A DNA stretch of 64,000 nucleotides from Ichthyophis bannanicus (taxonomy: Eukaryota > Chordata > Amphibia > Gymnophiona > Ichthyophiidae), in the NCBI GenBank assembly GCA_033557465.1, contig CM066033.1:381555289-381619288 (forward strand), written 5' to 3'. Shown here in pieces: positions 59,644 to 64,000 of the stretch. Numbering within the stretch: the first letter of the stretch is position 1; every line of letters begins with the position of its first letter. A program made the translations under genes and the position numbers. The notes beneath the pieces are model-generated. The model was not told the origin of the DNA. It searched no databases and worked only from the letters and a program-made list of their open reading frames with translations.

Positions 59644-60778
59644 TTTCTTCTTGTCCCTCGTCCAGTCCCAGTATCTGGATTGTCTCACCCCTCCAGCAAC
59701 TTGGAGACTGAGCATGTCACATTTTGATGACATCACCCTGGATAAGCAGCTGGAGGGTGCTTATCCAGGGTGCTCCCCTCCTGCCTCCAGTATTTCAGTC
59801 TCCAAGCAGCTGGAGGGTGTGATTCAGTGGGACTCCCTGAAGGGGCAATTTAAGAATGGGCAGTTCAGTTGCAAAGGGTTGAAAAGAAGGGCTTCAGCCT
59901 TACCTTAATTTGACTGCTTCTAGTGAGACGAAAGGTGGTTTAAAAAAAAAAAAAAAAACAGGGGCACAGGCAGTACAGGGAGAGCCTGGGCTGGAGAAGG
60001 GGCTTCCTGATCTCTGAGGATTCAGTGGTGGCTCAGTAGCTAACTGAAGGGAAGGAGCCATCAGTGACTGAGCAGCCTGTGCATGGGGGAAGACAGCCTG
60101 TCACTCAGCATCCTGGTGCGGCAGCTGCAAGGAGCAGGCTGAGCACCAGAACACATTTGGAGGTCCTGAGAGGTATTGGTGAATGGAGTGTTATGCTCTG
60201 TCAGGATTGGTCAGGCTGTGATTGAGGATGGTCTGGCCTGATCTGTGTGGTGCCGGAGCCATTTTCCTGTGAAACGTGGGAACCGTGGCCATCTTAAAGA
60301 TGCGATTTGTTTTGAAACCGGAGCTGCCCTGTCCAAGTGAGTTAAATGTGAAGAGATTCATTTAAAAATCATTTTTTTAAATTTCTCCAGGAAGGGGGCT
60401 TACCTAGAGTTGGGGGGGTGCTCAATAAAAAAAAAAATAAAAAAAATTTTTTTTTTAAAAATAAGACAGGGTGAGGGGCACGGGTGAAAAAAAGCAGCAT
60501 GCCTTCCAAGCCCTCCTGTGGCACCTGTTGGTCCCTTAAGCATGTCATGGCAGAAGGTGGCTGCTGCTGCTGCAGCAAGACTGAGTCCACCGCTCTGGAG
60601 ACAGAAGGTAAGGGTGCAGAGAGCATCCCAGAAGAACGGGCGACTAGGAACATTTGTACTCAGGCCATGGGAGCGGGGGGATTCACGGGGCCACAGCCTC
60701 CTTCAGCAGGTGGGGGAGTGGCTGGCAGAGACAAGCTGGTCGTAAAACCCAGAAAAGCTCAGGCAAAAAGTGCCTAAG
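59644..60778 (+). mobile_element. DIRS1-like element L (family 3), 5' part
   Basis: Left end TTTCTTCTTGTCCCTCGTCC at 59644, immediately after K. The leader has an internal inverted pair (GCAACTTGGAGACTGAGCA near 59696 and CAGTCTCCAAGCAGCTGG near 59790), then A/T runs near 59941 and 60425-60460, and gag starts at 60499. A LINE cuts it at 60779. M (63536-64000) could be its continuation. Confidence 0.8.
60499..60777 (+). pseudogene. Family-3 gag N-terminus, element L
   Basis: ATG at 60499 starts MPSKPSCGTCWSLKHVMAEG then GCCCCSKTES: CxxC and a Cys cluster, like the Cys-rich start in G. Open for 93 codons to a stop at 60775-60777, just before the LINE boundary. A leader intron-like GGTAAGG near 60608 is noted but not claimed as a splice site. 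Confidence 0.65.
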
Positions 60779-61719
60779 GCCATAGAAACATGACGACAGA
60801 AAAAGACCACATGGCCTATCCAGTCTGTCCTTCCATAACAACTACTACAACAGTCCACTTTTTACCTTTAGAGGTCCTCTGTGTTGGTCCCATGCTTTTT
60901 TGAATTCAGTTACTGCCCTCATCTCTACCACCTCCACTGGGAGACTATTCCACGGATCCAATACTCTTTCCGTAAAGAAATATTTCCGCATATCACTCCT
61001 GAATCTATCTCTCTTCACCCTCATCCCATGTCCCCTCGTAGCAGAACTTGCTTTCAATTGAAAGAGGCTCTCTCCCTGAACATTTATGCCACGGAGGTAT
61101 TTAAACATCTCAATCATATCACCTCTATCCCGCCTTTCCTCTAAGGTGTACATATTAAGATCCTTCAGTCTGTCCTCATATGCTTTATAATGAAGACCAC
61201 TAATCATTTTAGTAGCAACCCTCTGCACCGACTCCATCCTGTTCACATCCTTTTGAAGGTGCGGTCTCCAGAATTGCACACCATACTCCAAATGAGGTCG
61301 CACCAAAGACTTATACAGAGGCATTATCACCTCCTTTTTTCTGCTAGCCATTCCTCTCTGTATGCACCCAAGCATCCTTCTAGCTTTTGCCGTCGCCTTT
61401 TCTACCTGTTTAGCTAATTTAAGATCATCAGACACAACCATGCCTAGGTCCCGCTCTTCTATAGTGGACAAAAGTACTTCACCTCCTATACTGTATTGCT
61501 CCCTTGGATTGCTGCAGCCCAATGCATGACCTTACATTTTTTAACATTAAATCCCAGCTGCCAAATTCTAGACCATTCTTCAAGCTTAGCTAGATCCCTC
61601 CTCATGTTATCTACACCTTCCTGGGTGTCTACTCTATTGCAGATTTTGGTATCATCTGCAAAGAGGCAAACCTTACCAGACAGCCCTTCTGCTATAACAA
61701 AGATGTTAAGAATCGGACC
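60779..61719 (-). mobile_element. CR1/L3-type LINE, 5'-truncated, second copy
   Basis: Reverse-strand LINE whose 3' end lies at about 60779 (CCATAGAAACATGACGACAG on plus). It belongs to a subfamily different from that at 52720: the C-terminal region is collinear but clearly divergent. It ends upstream at about 61719, where L1 sequence begins. Confidence 0.83.
60845..61522 (-). pseudogene. CR1/L3-type RT C-terminal region, second copy
   Basis: A 225-codon open frame with TIEERDLGMVVSDDLKLAKQ, ARRMLGCIQRGMASRKKEVI, MPLYKSLVRPHLEYGVQFWR, VQRVATKMISGLHYKAYEDR and KYFFTERVLDPWNSLPVEVV. It lacks the RT palm, so it is only the tail of the ORF, but it is not interrupted by stops. Confidence 0.85.
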
Positions 61720-61729
61720 ACAGAGGAAG

Positions 61730-61737
61730 TGACGTCA
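61730..61737 (+). promoter_or_regulatory. CRE-like palindrome in L1 5' UTR
   Basis: TGACGTCA, the full cAMP-response-element palindrome, lies about 130 bases upstream of the ORF1 start and near the presumed 5' end of the L1. Its role in L1 transcription is inference. Confidence 0.45.
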
Positions 61738-61867
61738 TCGGCTGGAATGGCAGCTTAGACAGTGAGCTCCGGTGGGCAGCTTAAGAGTTGGAGTTTTACC
61801 CCCTCATCCAACCCCGACGGATGGTGAAAAATAGCCGGCAGTGGTGGAGGAAAGACTGCTGGGCGGG

Positions 61868-62908
61868 ATGGCGACGAGAAAGAAGGCAGCGGACTTGAAG
61901 GAGTTCGCGTACAGCGGCGCCAAAACCGCAGGTGGTGAGAAAAAGATGGAGGGGACGAGCGCGGGAAATGGAGTGGCCCAGGAGAGCAAGGGGCAAAGAG
62001 GCGAGGCCCGCGAGCAGGCGGAGATGGTGATCCAGAATGTGACCCGAGAGGAGATGTGCGGCTGGTTCGGGGAGCTAAAAACTGAGCTGCAGGCAGTGAA
62101 AGTGGAAGTTGGTGACGTGTGCAGCCATGAAGGAGGAGATGGGGGAGCTGGCCAGCCGGGTGGAGGAGCACGAGCAACAACTGGGGCACTTGGACACGCG
62201 GCAGGCTGGCATGGAGCGCTCATTTACAGAGCTGGAGATGTGGAAAGACCAAATGATGGTGAAAATCGAAGATCTGGAGAACCGGTCCCGCAGGAACAAT
62301 TTGCGCATTCGCGGAGTACCGGAGGAGAAGGAGTATCTGGATGGGGAGAAGGTGGCACAGGCGGTGCTCAGGTCTGTTTTACGGGAGTTGGGGAACGAGA
62401 CTGAGCAAGTGGACATTAAACTGGTGAGAGCACACCGTGCCTTAGGGCCCAGCAGACCGAACCGCCCAAGAGACATTGTAATTTGCATGGCGGATTTTAA
62501 GCTCAAGGAGCAGATTCTTACTTTGACCCGCAATCGCAGGGACTTTGTGTGGCAGGGCTACAGCCTCCAACTTTACCCAGATTTAGCCGCTGGGACTTTA
62601 CAAAGGCGCAGGGACATGCAACCTGTTACAACTATACTGCGCAAAGAAAATGTCCGGTATAGGTCGTTATACCCTTTTGGACTTCTTTTCACGGTTGGGC
62701 TGAAGAATTGGAGAGTTCATACAGTGAAGGAGGCCCTGGCAGCTTTGAAGGGGGCGGGGCTGGAGGGCGGAATGAGGAAAGCCCAGCCTGAAGACTGTCG
62801 AGGGGCGGAGGAGTCGGAGCAGCAGAGGAGTGGCGGGAACCGTCAACGAAGCCCGGAGGTAGCGGCGGAGGAGCAGCGTGTACGGGACACCCGAGATGCG
62901 GATGCATG
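61868..62908 (+). pseudogene. L1 ORF1, one frameshift
   Basis: ATG at 61868 gives MATRKKAADLKEFAYSGAKT and an acidic/charged segment ending TREEMCGWFGELKTELQAVK. A single frameshift at about 62105 moves to the frame that carries the coiled coil (LASRVEEHEQQLGHLDTRQA, MMVKIEDLENRSRRNNLRIR), the RRM (VDIKLVRAHRALGP, RPRDIVICMADFKLKEQILT) and the C-terminal domain (VRYRSLYPFGLLFTVGLKNW, HTVKEALAALKGAG). A charged tail ends at the TGA at 62906-62908. About 346 residues in total, usual for L1 ORF1p. Confidence 0.9.
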
Positions 62909-63129
62909 AGGAACTGTACGGGGTTGGTGATGATATGCTGCATAGGACAGGACTTCGTGTTGCAGTCCTGTCTTTTGTTTCTTCCTTTTTTTTTCTTTCT
63001 CTCTCTCTCTCTCCCCTCATTGATGTGTTTGATGTTTCTTACAATTGTATATGCTGACATGGGGAGGTGTCATGAGGTTGCACGTCCCTTTGTTTTTTCT
63101 GTTTTTTTTTCTGTTATCTTCTCCCCGGA

Positions 63130-63535
63130 GGTCCAGGGAGTGGGGAGGGGGGGGGGTAGGAAGGGTGGCAGCAGGTGAGTGTCTGTGTAAGTCCGGACTG
63201 GGATAGTTGTTTTGGGGAGAGAGAGGGGGGGGAAGAGTGGTAAGGGGTATGGGTATGGAGGGTCGGGTGGGGGGGAAATGAAGGTGCTACGGAGGGGGGG
63301 GGATAAGAAGTTGCCTCTGGTCGATGGGCACTACTCTGATGGCGACCTCCATGGGGAGGAGGGGGGAGGGGAGGGGGTGGGGGGAAGGGGGGAGGGGGTG
63401 GGGAGAGAGAGGGGGGGGTGGGGGGAAGGGGGGAGGGGGTGGGGAGAGAGAGGGGGGGGGTGGGGGGAAGGGAGAGAGAGGGGGGGAAGGGGGGAGGGGA
63501 GGGGGGGAAGAAGGGGGGGCAATGGGAAGGCTTGC
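63130..63535. repeat. G-rich low-complexity tract
   Basis: Long runs of G with GA and GT interspersions (units such as GGGGAGGGGGTGGGGAGAGAGA) from about 63140, densest at 63355-63520. It separates the L1 inter-ORF region from family-3 pol sequence. Open frames across it on both strands are by-products of composition. Confidence 0.9.
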
Positions 63536-64000
63536 TAGAGCTAGGCTGGATGGTCAATGTGGCGAAGAGCCACCTTCAGCTGTCACAAGACTTAGAGTAG
63601 CTGGGGGCTTGCTTCCAGACCAACCGTAGGTGGGTGTCCTTGCCACTAGACAAGGTGCAAAAGTTGCAAAGGCAGGTCGGGCACTTCCTCAGCATGCAAG
63701 CTCTGACAGCATGGCATTTTCTCCAACTCTTGTGTTCCATGGCAGACACAATAGAGATGGTTCCATGGGCTCGAGCACACTTGCACCCATTGCAAAGAGC
63801 ATTGTTGAGGAGGTGCTCAGCTGAAGCCCAGGTGCTCATGTTACCGCTGCATTGTCCAGCAGTAATCTGGAAGGCGCTCAGGTGATGGCTGCAGCCCGAA
63901 AAACTGGTAGCAGGCATGCCATTGAAGACACCATGGTAGATTACGGTCACCACGGATGCCAGCCTTTCCAGGTTGGGGGGGGGGGGGCGCACTGTGGGCC
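63536..64000 (+). mobile_element. Family-3 DIRS pol fragment (M), continues off window
   Basis: Frames give LGWMVNVAKSHLQLSQDLE near 63538, LPLDKVQKLQRQVGHFLSMQ near 63638, MVPWARAHLHPLQRALLRR near 63757 and VTTDASLSRLGG near 63947. These match the RT-RNase H connection and first RNase H Asp of G (44250-44730) and K. RT N-terminal blocks are absent. A 12-G run near 63976 ends the readable part. Confidence 0.8.

Larger units (their letters stand above)
61720..63170 (+). mobile_element. L1-clade LINE, 5' part
   Basis: 5' UTR from about 61720, ORF1 at 61868-62908, then a pyrimidine-rich inter-ORF segment (TTTCTTTCTCTCTCTCTCTC near 62990) and the start of a G-rich tract. ORF2 is not reached. Compared with the L1 at 2951 this copy is much less decayed. 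Confidence 0.85.

Noticed and set aside
63114..63629. Gly/Arg-rich and Pro-rich open frames on both strands
   Set aside because: Low-complexity G-rich tract; no coding signal beyond composition.

Overview
The window looks like intergenic DNA of a large, repeat-rich vertebrate genome. It carries L2, L1 and CR1/L3-type LINEs, tRNA-headed SINEs with an L2/MIR-like tail, hAT DNA transposons and, above all, many DIRS1-like tyrosine-recombinase retrotransposons. This mix fits an amphibian, and a caecilian is my best guess; that is inference from repeat content, since no diagnostic host gene is visible. Almost every reading frame belongs to a decayed mobile element. No bacterial gene, CRISPR array, rRNA or functional tRNA gene is seen.

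I distinguish three DIRS families. Family 1 (A, D, F) has left ends like TTTCTCCAGGAA...GAAGTCAGCCCTCA. Family 2 (B, C, E, J) has left ends like TATCTCCAGGAACAAG. Family 3 (G, H/K, L, M) has left ends like TTTCCTTAT...CCTCCAGT. Each follows the plan left terminal repeat, gag, pol (RT, RNase H, methyltransferase-like tail), tyrosine recombinase (YR), internal complementary region (ICR), right terminal repeat. All copies are damaged, but C, E, F and G are near full length.

Layout: A (1-2100, 3' part); an L1 RT scrap (2391-2950); an L1 (2951-13304) split by B (6895-12510); C (13305-18948) joined base-to-base to D (18949-22135); an L2 (about 22370-34975) split by both E (22427-27939) and F (28562-34354). 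Then comes a quieter AT-rich stretch (34976-37519) with an antisense SINE and one possible host exon. G (38500-47335) follows, interrupted by a 2.6-kb hAT element that contains a 1.4-kb minisatellite, and by a 360-bp hAT-like MITE. H (47683-48470), J (48471-about 55650, with a reverse-strand CR1/L3-type LINE inside) and K (about 55690-59643) come next. K is joined base-to-base to L (59644-60778). The window ends with a second reverse-strand CR1/L3-type LINE, an L1 5' end with a nearly open ORF1, a G-rich low-complexity tract, and the start of a family-3 pol fragment (M).

How the parts work together (known for the DIRS class): gag packages the RNA, RT/RNase H make cDNA, the ICR templates closure of a circle, and the YR recombines the circle into the genome without target-site duplication. 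The window shows this directly: the L2 reading frame continues in phase across the E and F insertions with no base gained or lost, and two pairs of elements abut exactly end to end. The most interesting signals are these exact junctions, a palindromic core repeated in every ICR and right end, a splice-donor-like right terminus conserved in all families, a gag-YR deletion derivative (D), and an approximately 190-bp-arm hairpin at the end of G.
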